This document shows, piece after piece, positions 7,378 to 14,903 of a stretch of DNA of 64,000 nucleotides. The notes beneath the pieces are model-generated. The model was not told the DNA's origin. It did no database searches and was given only the letters and a program-made list of their open reading frames with translations. The stretch is from Micromonospora globbae (lineage in GTDB: Bacteria; Actinomycetota; Actinomycetes; Mycobacteriales; Micromonosporaceae): positions 1-64,000 of the forward strand of contig NZ_RAQQ01000006.1 of assembly GCF_003610785.1 (NCBI RefSeq), in the 5' to 3' direction. The first letter of the stretch is position 1; the number at the start of each line of letters is the position of its first letter. The position numbers were made by a program, and so were the translations under genes.

Positions 7378-7539
7378 GCACGGAGCGTCGCAGTCGCTGG
7401 TCCGACCGGCAAGGGGGATTGCCACCGCCGGCCCGAACGTGATCAGGATTCAAGAAGCGACCGGATGTGCCGCGACCTAGCCTTCCTTCAGACGGCCGGC
7501 ACCGCGCCGAGCCTTGCAACGTCGAAAGGCAGCCTGGAC

Positions 7540-7989
7540 ATGTCCGCTGAGAACGCCAACACCGGATCCGACGGCTTCAGCGCCGAGGAGCGCGCCGCGA
7601 TGAAGGCGCGCGCCGCCGAGCTGCGCGCCCAGGGCAAGAAGGGCGCCAAGAAGGCCGACGAGCTTCAGGCCGCCCTCGACAGCATCGCGAAGATGTCGCC
7701 GGACGACCGGGCGCTCGCCGAGCGCGTGCACATGACCATCACCGCCACCGCTCCGGACCTGTCGCCGAAGACCTGGTACGGGATGCCCGCCTACGCGAAC
7801 GCCGACGGCAAGCTCATCGTCGCGTTCAAGAACTCCGGCAAGTTCAACACCCGCTACTCGACGCTGGAGTTCCAGGACGCGGCCACGCTCGACGACGGGG
7901 ACATCTGGCCGGTGTCGTACGCCATCCAGAAGTGGAGCCCCGAGGTGGAGCAGAAGATCATCGAGGTGGTGAAGGCCGCGGTCGCCTGA
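7540..7989 (+). CDS. DUF1801-family protein
   Basis: The protein has 149 residues from ATG 7540, with GAAAGG upstream. A charged Lys/Ala-rich N-terminal helix precedes the DUF1801 (YdhG-like) core: SPDDRALAERVHMTITATAP, KTWYGMPAYANADGKLIVAF, WPVSYAIQKWSPEVEQKI. The Trp-Tyr-Gly-Met-Pro-Ala motif is typical. The fold is iron-chaperone-like; the biochemical role is unknown. It stands alone and ends at a very strong hairpin shared with the convergent gene. Confidence 0.88.
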   Translation: MSAENANTGSDGFSAEERAAMKARAAELRAQGKKGAKKADELQAALDSIAKMSPDDRALAERVHMTITATAPDLSPKTWYGMPAYANADGKLIVAFKNSGKFNTRYSTLEFQDAATLDDGDIWPVSYAIQKWSPEVEQKIIEVVKAAVA

Positions 7990-8001
7990 CCGGCGCTGCG
8001 G

Positions 8002-8035
8002 CTCCTGGCCGGTGCGCATCCGCACCGGCCAGGAG
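8002..8035. terminator. Bidirectional terminator
   Basis: The perfect 15-bp arms CTCCTGGCCGGTGCG and CGCACCGGCCAGGAG flank a CATC loop, between convergent genes ending at 7989 and 8054. Confidence 0.9.
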
Positions 8036-8053
8036 GTGGAGCCGGACGGGTCG

Positions 8054-8758
8054 TCAGGACCGCAGCGCCTGCATCACCTCGACCGCCGCCTCGTACCGCA
8101 GGAAGTGCAGGTCGGTGCGGGTGGCGTTGTCGGCGAGCGTCAGCGCGATGCCCCGGATCCCCGGAAGGGTGGCGACGATCTCGCCCACGTTGCGCGGGGT
8201 GAAGTTGAACGCGGCCACCAGCGGGTGGTCACGGCCGAGCTGGTTCAGGTCGTCGATCTGGAACTCGTCCTCGAACTCGGGCGCCTCGTCCCGCAGGAAC
8301 TCCCAGGAGTTCCGGTACTCGGGCAGGACGTCGGCCTGGAAGAGGGCCGCGTTGAGGTCGTTCGTGTCGGCGTACCGGCTCAGCACCCAGGAGGGGTCGT
8401 CATCGTGGGCGATCTCGATGCCCGCGTAGACGATGCCCACGCCGGCCCCGCTCAGCGCGGCCCGCATCTCGTCCGGCGGGACCGCGCCGGTGATCGGCTG
8501 GACGAGGTCGGGCCGGAGCAGTTCCGCCCTGCGAAGGGCTTCGCGGGGGTCCTCCCGGAAGTCCAGTTCCACGACGAACTTCGCCCGGCTCAACGACCTG
8601 CCGATCTCCGCGGCCAGGTCCGGGGAGACAACCCGCCGGTCGGCGAACCGGGGATCCTCGTCGAGCGCGACGCCGACGAGTCCGGCGCCCAGCTCCTCGA
8701 CCGCCACCGCCTCGGCGACGGAGCGGACGCGATCGACCTTGATGAGCTTATTCGTCAT
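8054..8758 (-). CDS. TrpF-like beta/alpha-barrel protein without the catalytic Cys; possible immunity protein
   Basis: The protein has 234 residues from ATG 8758, overlapping the end of the upstream gene by 11 bases. The N-terminal pattern KLIKVDRVRSVAEAVAVEEL, GAGLVGVALDEDPRFADRRV, SPDLAAEI follows phosphoribosylanthranilate isomerase (KICGLRxxEDVxxA, GADAxGFxF, SPRxVxPExAxxL). The catalytic Cys position reads Asp (KVDRV for KICGI), so it is unlikely to be a TrpF enzyme. No trp genes are nearby. Being translationally coupled behind a toxin-like gene, it fits the place of an immunity protein. Both the fold and that role are inference. Confidence 0.6.
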   Translation of the reverse strand: MTNKLIKVDRVRSVAEAVAVEELGAGLVGVALDEDPRFADRRVVSPDLAAEIGRSLSRAKFVVELDFREDPREALRRAELLRPDLVQPITGAVPPDEMRAALSGAGVGIVYAGIEIAHDDDPSWVLSRYADTNDLNAALFQADVLPEYRNSWEFLRDEAPEFEDEFQIDDLNQLGRDHPLVAAFNFTPRNVGEIVATLPGIRGIALTLADNATRTDLHFLRYEAAVEVMQALRS

Positions 8759-9329
8759 ACCGCACCACATTTCCGTTCAGGTCGTCCGCGCCCCGGAAGT
8801 CCTCGGGAATCACCCAGATCTTCCCAGCCGTGCTCGTCGAGATCTTCCAGTACGGCGAGCCCTCCGGCGTGTGGCGCCCGCCGCCGGGATGGACCTGGAT
8901 GTTGGTGATCTCCGGGTGGCCCTGGATCCGCACCTGCACGGCGTTGCCCGAGGTGCCCTTCTTGGTGCTCTGCTGCACCGTGGCCGGGTAACCCGCGTCG
9001 TTGAACTGCTGTGCGATGTCCTCGGCGGACCGGCCGGCCACCGACTTCGGGTCGCTGACGATCGAGTCGACGAACGCGTCCGGGGTTTCCCCGTCGGAGG
9101 TGGTGGAGTCGGAGTCGGGCTGCTTGGTCGGCTGCTGTCCCTCTTCCTCCGGGCGGCCCCGCTCCGCCGTCTTCGCCAGCTCGTCGTGGGCCTGGCTGAT
9201 GTTGTCCGGGACCTTGCTGGTGCCGGGCCGTCGCCCGGAAGGGGTACCGGTGTCGCCGTCGCCGTCGCCGTCCGGGCGCGGGTTCCCGCCGTCGCCGTTG
9301 CCCCCGCCCGGGTTCCTGGGTCTCGTCAT
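8748..9329 (-). CDS. Putative small polymorphic-toxin-type protein
   Basis: The protein has 193 residues from ATG 9329. The first 90 residues are low-complexity (Gly/Asp/Pro/Ser-rich), without a signal peptide, WXG or LXG domain. The last 100 form a compact domain: SAEDIAQQFNDAGYPATVQQ, SGNAVQVRIQGHPEITNIQV, then HPGGGRH, SPYWKISTSTAGKIWVI. A HPGGGRH followed by a Tyr/Lys-Ile-Ser-Thr strand is, to my memory, a recurring C-terminal domain of secreted polymorphic toxins, and the His/Arg residues would suit RNA cleavage. The downstream overlapping gene would be its immunity gene. It might equally be a domesticated fragment. Confidence 0.55.
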   Translation of the reverse strand: MTRPRNPGGGNGDGGNPRPDGDGDGDTGTPSGRRPGTSKVPDNISQAHDELAKTAERGRPEEEGQQPTKQPDSDSTTSDGETPDAFVDSIVSDPKSVAGRSAEDIAQQFNDAGYPATVQQSTKKGTSGNAVQVRIQGHPEITNIQVHPGGGRHTPEGSPYWKISTSTAGKIWVIPEDFRGADDLNGNVVRYDE

Positions 9330-9530
9330 CGTGCGGACCCCGGCGGTCGGCAGTGCGACGAGGTCCGGCTTGCCCCCATGTGTCCCTCCGGTCGCCCAGC
9401 GTGATCACGCTCCGCGGCAGACTACCGCACATCCACGTCTCTCACTGCACCGTCGATCCACACCGGACACTGCGACACTCCGGCCGGCTCACGTCCTCGG
9501 TTCCGCCCCGTTGTCACCCCGTGGTTCTAT

Positions 9531-10355
9531 GTGGACGTGCGTGACGACGTCGGACTCACTGCCTACCTGGTCAACGAATCGCGAGCGCGGCGCGAGGATC
9601 TCGCCGCCGATCCGCTGGCGGCAGAGTGGATCTCCGCGGAGCAACGCGGCGCGGTTCGGGAGCTGTGGGACGAGTTCGCCGCCGAGGTGTACCCGCACGA
9701 CGACCTGGTCGTGTCGCTGCGCGGCCGGGTCGTCCTGGAGACCCTCGGCCAGGCGCTGGACAAGCGCGGTGACACGGTGCTCGTGGTGTGCGGGGCCGGC
9801 TTCTCCTCGTACCCGTGGCTGCTGCCGTTCGCCGCGGCGATGGAGATCGACCTGCCCCACATCGTGGCCGCCAAGCAGCGACGCGCCGCCGAGCTGCGGG
9901 CGGCCGGTGTGCTCGACCAGCGGAAGGTCGAGCACGTCGCCGCTGACCTCAACGACGCGGAGGCACGCCGCCGGCTCCTGGACCGCATCCGACGGTTCGC
10001 CGACGGGCGGCCCATCGCGTACGTGGCGGAGGGACTGGTGTTCTACCTGCCCCCGGACGACGCGCGGGCGGTGACCGGGCTCGGGGTCTCGGCGGACCCG
10101 GACTCCCTCACGGTGGTCAGCTACTGGCCCTCGGCCACCGCGGACCATCCGGTGCTGGAGGCGCAGCGCCGGTGGTTCCGGAGGCGGTCGGTGCCCGAGG
10201 ACGCGACGTACCTGACGACCAGCGACATCGCGGCGGTCGTGGGCGGTCCGGTCGAAAACCACAGTCCGGAGGACCTCCAGCGCCGGTACCTCGGTGAGGT
10301 CGTCGTGCCCGAGACGGAGCTGATCCCGGAGCACGTCGCGGTGGCCGGGATATGA
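9531..10355 (+). CDS. SAM-dependent methyltransferase of the LCM/PPM1 type
   Basis: The protein has 274 residues from GTG 9531. It shows the leucine carboxyl methyltransferase-like pattern: TAYLVNESRARREDLAADPL near the N-terminus, DTVLVVCGAGFSSYPWLLPF as the SAM-binding motif, MEIDLPHIVAAKQRR, and RPIAYVAEGLVFYLPPDDA. The family methylates carboxyl or hydroxyl groups of small molecules or peptide ends in bacteria; the substrate is not predictable. The stop overlaps the next gene's ATG by 4 bases (10352-10355), so the pair is coupled. Confidence 0.85.
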   Translation: MDVRDDVGLTAYLVNESRARREDLAADPLAAEWISAEQRGAVRELWDEFAAEVYPHDDLVVSLRGRVVLETLGQALDKRGDTVLVVCGAGFSSYPWLLPFAAAMEIDLPHIVAAKQRRAAELRAAGVLDQRKVEHVAADLNDAEARRRLLDRIRRFADGRPIAYVAEGLVFYLPPDDARAVTGLGVSADPDSLTVVSYWPSATADHPVLEAQRRWFRRRSVPEDATYLTTSDIAAVVGGPVENHSPEDLQRRYLGEVVVPETELIPEHVAVAGI

Positions 10356-11545
10356 CCGATGTCCTGCACGTGCAGACGAGGGCCTACCCGTTGCACTACA
10401 CGGCCGTCGACCGGACGGTGGACCGCGTGGTGGTCCCGGGACGCGGTGAACTCCGGCCCGTACCGGGAACGCTCGGCTCGGTGGCCTACAACTCGGAGGA
10501 GACGGTCGAGGTCGATCTCACGGCGATGGTCCGGGCCGCCATCAGCCTCCCCGACCTCACGATCGTCGCCTGCCGGATCCGGATCCTCGCCGCCGGCGCC
10601 GTCCTCCTGACGTACGCCCTGCGCCACGCGAACGATCTCCGGAAGCTGGACGCCCACGAGCTGGCCACCATGGACGCCTCGGTCAACCGCCAGCTCCGCG
10701 AGGCCGACCGCGCGCTGCTGCGGGACGTGCTCGCCGGTGCGCGGCAGTCGGGGCTCTTCGCCCACGTGGTGGTGCCGCCGGGCGGGGCCTCCGCCGACGA
10801 CTGGACGGAGGTCCACCCCCGCGCCGTCCGCTACAACTGCCACTTCATCGCCCGGGACCCCGTATGGGAGCCGGACCGCCGGGTGCCCGGCCTGGTGCTG
10901 GGCGCCCACTGCCGGATCCTGCTGCCCTACACGTACGCCTGGGACGACGACCCGGCCCCGGAGAGGATCGACGAGATCCTGACGATGCTGGAGCCGGCCG
11001 ACATCGCCGTCGCCCAGCAGTCGGTGCTGGTCGGTGCCAGCGTCGGCGGGCTCCAGATACTGACCGAGCTGGCCCGGGCGGCGCCGGGCCGACTGGAGGG
11101 GCCGGAGTTCCGGCGTTTCCTCGACGGCGTGTGGGCCGACTACCACCGACTCGACGCGTACCGCGTCGAGTCGGGCCAGGATCACCGCGCCACGTACATA
11201 GCGGCCCGCGAGACGATCGGCCTCGACGGTACGCACGAACGCGCGGAGAAGCTGCTCGCCCACGTCAACGCCTCGCTGCTCGCCGAATCCTCGCTGCGCA
11301 GCGAACGGCTGGACGGCCGGCTCAACCGGGTGGCCGCCGCGCTGACCGTGGTCGCGTCCGCGGCCTTCCTGCTGGACATCGCCGCCTTCCTGCTGCCCGA
11401 GGTGGGCAACGGGACGAAGATGGTGACGGTGTCCGGGGTGATCCTGCTGGCCGCCGGCATGCTGGCCGCGACGATCCTCTGGTCCCGCGAGCGCGACGCG
11501 CGCGAGAACGAGTCCCCCGACCGCGGGCCGGCCGGCAACCCGTGA
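10352..11545 (+). CDS. Unknown protein with two C-terminal membrane helices
   Basis: The protein has 397 residues. A soluble N-terminal 320 residues (TRAYPLHYTAVDRTVDRVVV, ALRHANDLRKLDAHELATMD) end in two hydrophobic segments, VVASAAFLLDIAAFLLPEV and VSGVILLAAGMLAATILW, and a short charged tail. The helix before the first segment, ESSLRSERLDGRLNRVAAAL, could be a coiled linker. This layout resembles CorA-like or effector proteins with a C-terminal membrane hairpin, but no GMN motif is present. It is coupled to the methyltransferase, which may modify it or its ligand. I do not recognise the family. Confidence 0.7.
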   Translation: MTDVLHVQTRAYPLHYTAVDRTVDRVVVPGRGELRPVPGTLGSVAYNSEETVEVDLTAMVRAAISLPDLTIVACRIRILAAGAVLLTYALRHANDLRKLDAHELATMDASVNRQLREADRALLRDVLAGARQSGLFAHVVVPPGGASADDWTEVHPRAVRYNCHFIARDPVWEPDRRVPGLVLGAHCRILLPYTYAWDDDPAPERIDEILTMLEPADIAVAQQSVLVGASVGGLQILTELARAAPGRLEGPEFRRFLDGVWADYHRLDAYRVESGQDHRATYIAARETIGLDGTHERAEKLLAHVNASLLAESSLRSERLDGRLNRVAAALTVVASAAFLLDIAAFLLPEVGNGTKMVTVSGVILLAAGMLAATILWSRERDARENESPDRGPAGNP

Positions 11546-11574
11546 CCGGCGGAATCGACGGGTTCCGCCGCCGG
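11546..11574 (+). terminator. Hairpin after the methyltransferase operon
   Basis: The inverted repeat GGCGGAA-N8-TTCCGCC, extended by CCGG, begins directly after the stop at 11545. Confidence 0.6.
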
Positions 11575-11678
11575 TCGTGCGGCGGGAGGGCGGCCGTCCG
11601 GGGTTGACCCGTTGATATAGCGTGTCGTCCGTCTATCTGGGGGCTCCCCCAGACTCCTTCGGGGAAAGAAGCTGTCAC

Positions 11679-12515
11679 GTGTCACTGTGGAAGAAGACGA
11701 CCGTCGTCGCGGTCTCCGCGTTCACGGCGCTCGCCGTGTCGGCCTGCGGCGCGAAGCCCGGCTCGTCGGAGGAGCCGAAGCAGCCCACCGTGCTGGAGCT
11801 GCTCGCCAGCGACCTCAAGGGCTCGCTGCAGAAGACGGTCGACGCCACCGACAAGTCCGACTCGGTGACCGTGGCGATGGAGGGCACGGCGGCCGGCCAG
11901 AAGCTCTCGATGCAGGGTGTGCTGGACCTCCGTGACCCGGTCAAGGCCGAGATGAAGACCACGGGCCCGGACGGCTCCCCGGTCACCGTCCGGATGATCG
12001 GCGCCGTCGTCTACGTGGAGATCCCCGAGGCGGACCGCGCCAGCATCGGCGGGAAGCGCTGGATCAAGCTGGACGTGGCCGCGGCCGGTGCCCCGATGGG
12101 CATGGACTTCTCCAAGCAGTTCGAGGACGTCGACCCGACCAAGCAGGTCAAGACGCTGCTCGCCACCGAGGGTGTCACGGTCGTCGGCGAGGAGACGGTG
12201 AACGGGGCCCGGACGGTCCACTACACCGTCACCGCGCCCGTGGCGAACTACCTCGGGCAGGTCGACGCCGAGATGCGGGCGCAGGTCGAGCAGGAGCTGA
12301 CGAAGCAGGGCGTCAAGGAGGTCACGCTCGACCTCTGGGTCGACGAGCAGTACCGGCCGCGCCGGGTCCACATGGTGATGGGCACGATGAGCGACATGAC
12401 GATGGACTACACCGACTACGGCAAGCCGGTGACCATCGAGACGCCGCCCGCCGGGGAGACGACCGATCTCGCCGACATGCTGAAGGGCCTCGGCGACCTG
12501 GCCGCCGGGAACTGA
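11679..12515 (+). CDS. Lipoprotein of the LppX/LprG-like fold
   Basis: The protein has 278 residues from GTG 11679, with GGGGAAAG upstream. The signal peptide ends in a lipobox (LAVSACG), so it is a membrane-anchored lipoprotein. The body has repeated amphipathic strands, for example SVTVAMEGTAAGQKLSMQGV, VTVRMIGAVVYVEIPEAD and TVVGEETVNGARTVHYTV. This is the half-barrel pattern of the LppX/LprAFG and DUF6612-like families that carry hydrophobic ligands or sense the envelope. A candidate -10 (TATAGC) lies about 60 bases upstream. It is monocistronic, ending at a strong terminator. Confidence 0.85.
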   Translation: MSLWKKTTVVAVSAFTALAVSACGAKPGSSEEPKQPTVLELLASDLKGSLQKTVDATDKSDSVTVAMEGTAAGQKLSMQGVLDLRDPVKAEMKTTGPDGSPVTVRMIGAVVYVEIPEADRASIGGKRWIKLDVAAAGAPMGMDFSKQFEDVDPTKQVKTLLATEGVTVVGEETVNGARTVHYTVTAPVANYLGQVDAEMRAQVEQELTKQGVKEVTLDLWVDEQYRPRRVHMVMGTMSDMTMDYTDYGKPVTIETPPAGETTDLADMLKGLGDLAAGN

Positions 12516-12529
12516 CGAGAGCCGGACGA

Positions 12530-12562
12530 CTGCCCGGCCGGTGCGCGTCACCGGCCGGGCAG
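12530..12562 (+). terminator. Terminator after the lipoprotein gene
   Basis: The perfect 14-bp arms CTGCCCGGCCGGTG and CACCGGCCGGGCAG flank a 5-base loop and are followed by CGCCGTTTCT. Confidence 0.9.
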
Positions 12563-12707
12563 CGCCGTTTCTGGCGCCCGGCGGGGATCGACGGTGGCGC
12601 GCCGGGATCGGACCCGGTGCACGGCGGCGAGTACGTGACCAGCGCCGGCGCTTGGCTGACCGACGCTCGTCGAGCGGCCCGGGTGCGACCCGCGCCGGGG
12701 CCGTTCC

Positions 12708-13388
12708 TCATGCGGGCGGGTGCTCGTCGAGCCAGATCACGACGCCGGTCAGGTCGTGGAGGACGGCCGCCACGCCGGCCCGCACCGCCGCCGCGCAGCG
12801 CTCCGCCGTGAACGAGCCAGGGTCGTACGTCGAGGACATGCCCAGCCCCTCCCCCCGGAACGACGCCCCGGACCAGTCGGCCGCCGTGACGTTGTGCGTG
12901 GGCTCGGCCAGCTCGGCGCCCACCACGAGGAACTGCTGCGACAGGTGGTTCGGCGTGACCATCGCGAGTGGGTCGACGAGGTCGTTGCCGGCGCTGACGA
13001 TCAGGTCCGGGCGCATCCGGACGGCCCGGTCGACGCTGGGCACGAAGTCGTGCGCGTCCGCGGGAACGATGGTCCGCAGGTCGACGTCCTCGTCCTCGGC
13101 CCAGCTCTTCACCGCCGTCGCGAGCGCCCGGGTCGGGGCGTCGTCGCCGGCGGTGAGCAGCACGACCCGGTACCCCTTCGGCGGGTGGACCGCGTCCCAG
13201 CTCCCGGGCCGCGGGGTGACGGTCCCCTCCGGGATCGGCGGGTGGGAGGGGTCGACGAACCCCGGGCCGAGGGCGCCGACGGGGATGGGCTTGGGGCGCG
13301 GCTGCGACCAGTCGTCGCCGGAACTGCATCCGGCGAGCAGGGCGGCGGCCGCGGCCAGCACGGCAAAGGCCCGGAGCGGGGGGCGCAC
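12708..13388 (-). CDS. BMP-like periplasmic-binding lipoprotein
   Basis: The protein has 226 residues from GTG 13388, with GAAAGGA upstream. The signal peptide is FAVLAAAAALLAGCSSG with lipobox LLAGC. The body has a periplasmic-binding/BMP-like alternation: YRVVLLTAGDDAPTRALATA, DLRTIVPADAHDFVP, MRPDLIVSAGNDLVDPLAMV, QFLVVGAELAEPTHNVTAAD, FRGEGLGMSSTYDPGSFTAE. It lacks an adjacent transporter. The length is short for the BMP family (usually above 300), so one lobe may be reduced. A sensor or scavenging role is possible. It is divergent from the HupE/UreJ-like gene. Confidence 0.75.
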   Translation of the reverse strand: MRPPLRAFAVLAAAAALLAGCSSGDDWSQPRPKPIPVGALGPGFVDPSHPPIPEGTVTPRPGSWDAVHPPKGYRVVLLTAGDDAPTRALATAVKSWAEDEDVDLRTIVPADAHDFVPSVDRAVRMRPDLIVSAGNDLVDPLAMVTPNHLSQQFLVVGAELAEPTHNVTAADWSGASFRGEGLGMSSTYDPGSFTAERCAAAVRAGVAAVLHDLTGVVIWLDEHPPA

Positions 13389-13561
13389 GTGGTCGTCCTT
13401 TCCAGGCGTACGAGGGTGCGTGCTCCTTCCTATCGCACGGCACGCCGGATACCCGCTGCCCCTGCCCTGGCCTGGGTCTTTGTTTGCCAACGGTTCGTCG
13501 GTCGACCGGTTCCCGTTCATCCGGGACGTGCACGGTGCACTGGCCAACCGAAGGAATGAGC

Positions 13562-14779
13562 ATGTCGCAACGGATCGCCAGAAGCATCGTCATCACCGTC
13601 GTGGGGCTCGCCGCGGCGGTGATCACTTTTCTGCACGCCGCGCCGGCCCTCGCCCACGGGTTCACGTCGACGGTCTACGGGGACGTCGCCGTCGGCGACG
13701 ACGGCCACGTACGGACGACGCTGGAACTCGAGTACGACCTGTTCGTCGTCTCCGCCGCCGACAGCGAGGACGACGACCCCCTCTTCCGGCAGGGCCAGCC
13801 CGCGTTCGATGACCGCGACGGCGAGGCCATGGCCGCGGCCCTGAACGCGCACCAGCGCTCCACGATCGGGTACGTCACGAAGCGGTTCTCGGTCGCCTCC
13901 GGGGGCGCGGAGTGCACGCCGACGCAGGTCGGCGCGTACACGATGGGTGTGCGGGAGGGTGTGCCGTACGCCCGGCTGCTGCTCGATTGGGCGTGCCCGG
14001 TGCGGGGCGACGCGCACGAGGTGCGCAGTACCCTCTTCGCCGACGACGAGGGTTACGTCAGGGGCACCAGGACGATCCTCACGTACGAGATCGACGGCGC
14101 CTCCGGCAGCGCGGCGCTCGACGCCGGCCACCCGTCCTTCTCCACCGCCCAGTCGTGGTACGAGCGGTTCTGGAAGTTCCTCCGCCTGGGCGCCGAACAC
14201 CTGCTGACCGGCCTCGACCACATCCTGTTCCTGCTGGCGCTCATCGCCGGGTCCCGGCGCCTGCGCGAGATCGTCCTCGCGGCCACGAGCTTCACCCTGG
14301 CGCACTCGGTGACGTTCATGCTGGCCGCCCTCGGGGTGGTCGACGTGCCGGCGGCCGTCGTGGAGCCCGTCATCGCGCTGTCCATCGCCGTGGTCGCCGG
14401 CTGGCACCTGTGGCGGATCTGGCGGCGCGGCGACCACGCCACCGACCTCGAAACGGCGGGGCACAGCCACCTCAGTCTGGACCGTTCCGGCTGGATCCGC
14501 CTCGGTGTCGTCTTCTGTTTCGGCCTCGTGCACGGGCTGGGGTTCGCGGGCGCGCTGGGCATCGAGGAGGCGTGGTCGTGGCAACTGCTGTGGTCGCTGC
14601 TGGTGTTCAACGTCGGCATCGAGGTGGTCCAGCTCGCGATCATCGCCGTGGTCTTCCCGCTGCTGGCGGTGCTGCGCCGTCGCTCGCCGGTGGCCGGCCT
14701 CTGGGTGACGGGGGCGGTCTCGGCGGGCGTGACCGTCATGGGGCTGTTCTGGTTCGTGCAGCGGGTCAGCGGGGCGTGA
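13562..14779 (+). CDS. HupE/UreJ-2-family membrane protein
   Basis: The protein has 405 residues from ATG 13562. AAGGA at 13551-13555 fits this second ATG better than the one at 13556. A signal peptide ends at PALAHG. A secreted beta-rich domain of about 190 residues follows (VYGDVAVGDDGHVRTTLELE). Then come about six to seven membrane helices with conserved GAEHLLTGLDHILFLLALIA and FGLVHGLGFAGALGIEE. The His/Asp pairs in these motifs suggest metal handling, as in HupE nickel/cobalt permeases. The family is widespread and poorly characterised. It stands alone between the BMP-like lipoprotein and the phosphatase. Confidence 0.85.
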   Translation: MSQRIARSIVITVVGLAAAVITFLHAAPALAHGFTSTVYGDVAVGDDGHVRTTLELEYDLFVVSAADSEDDDPLFRQGQPAFDDRDGEAMAAALNAHQRSTIGYVTKRFSVASGGAECTPTQVGAYTMGVREGVPYARLLLDWACPVRGDAHEVRSTLFADDEGYVRGTRTILTYEIDGASGSAALDAGHPSFSTAQSWYERFWKFLRLGAEHLLTGLDHILFLLALIAGSRRLREIVLAATSFTLAHSVTFMLAALGVVDVPAAVVEPVIALSIAVVAGWHLWRIWRRGDHATDLETAGHSHLSLDRSGWIRLGVVFCFGLVHGLGFAGALGIEEAWSWQLLWSLLVFNVGIEVVQLAIIAVVFPLLAVLRRRSPVAGLWVTGAVSAGVTVMGLFWFVQRVSGA

Positions 14780-14823
14780 GCTCGCACGGGTCTTCGTGGG
14801 AGCGATGCCAGCCGGTCCGGCCG

Positions 14824-14845
14824 GATTCATGATCGGTTCATCGGA
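14824..14845 (+). promoter_or_regulatory. Candidate PHO box (PhoP-binding direct repeat)
   Basis: Two adjacent 11-base units, GATTCATGATC and GGTTCATCGGA, match the actinomycete PHO-box plan of 11-base direct repeats with a GTTCA-type core. They lie 59 bases before the phosphatase start, a sensible distance for control by phosphate starvation. Confidence 0.55.
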
Positions 14846-14903
14846 CGGGGCCACGTTGAGGACGCTCTCGCAACACCTCTCATCAGGAAAAGGACGGAGA
14901 TCG

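Noticed and set aside
8054..8758. Annotation as phosphoribosylanthranilate isomerase (trpF)
   Set aside because: The catalytic Cys is replaced by Asp, the rest of the active-site pattern is lost and no trp genes are near.
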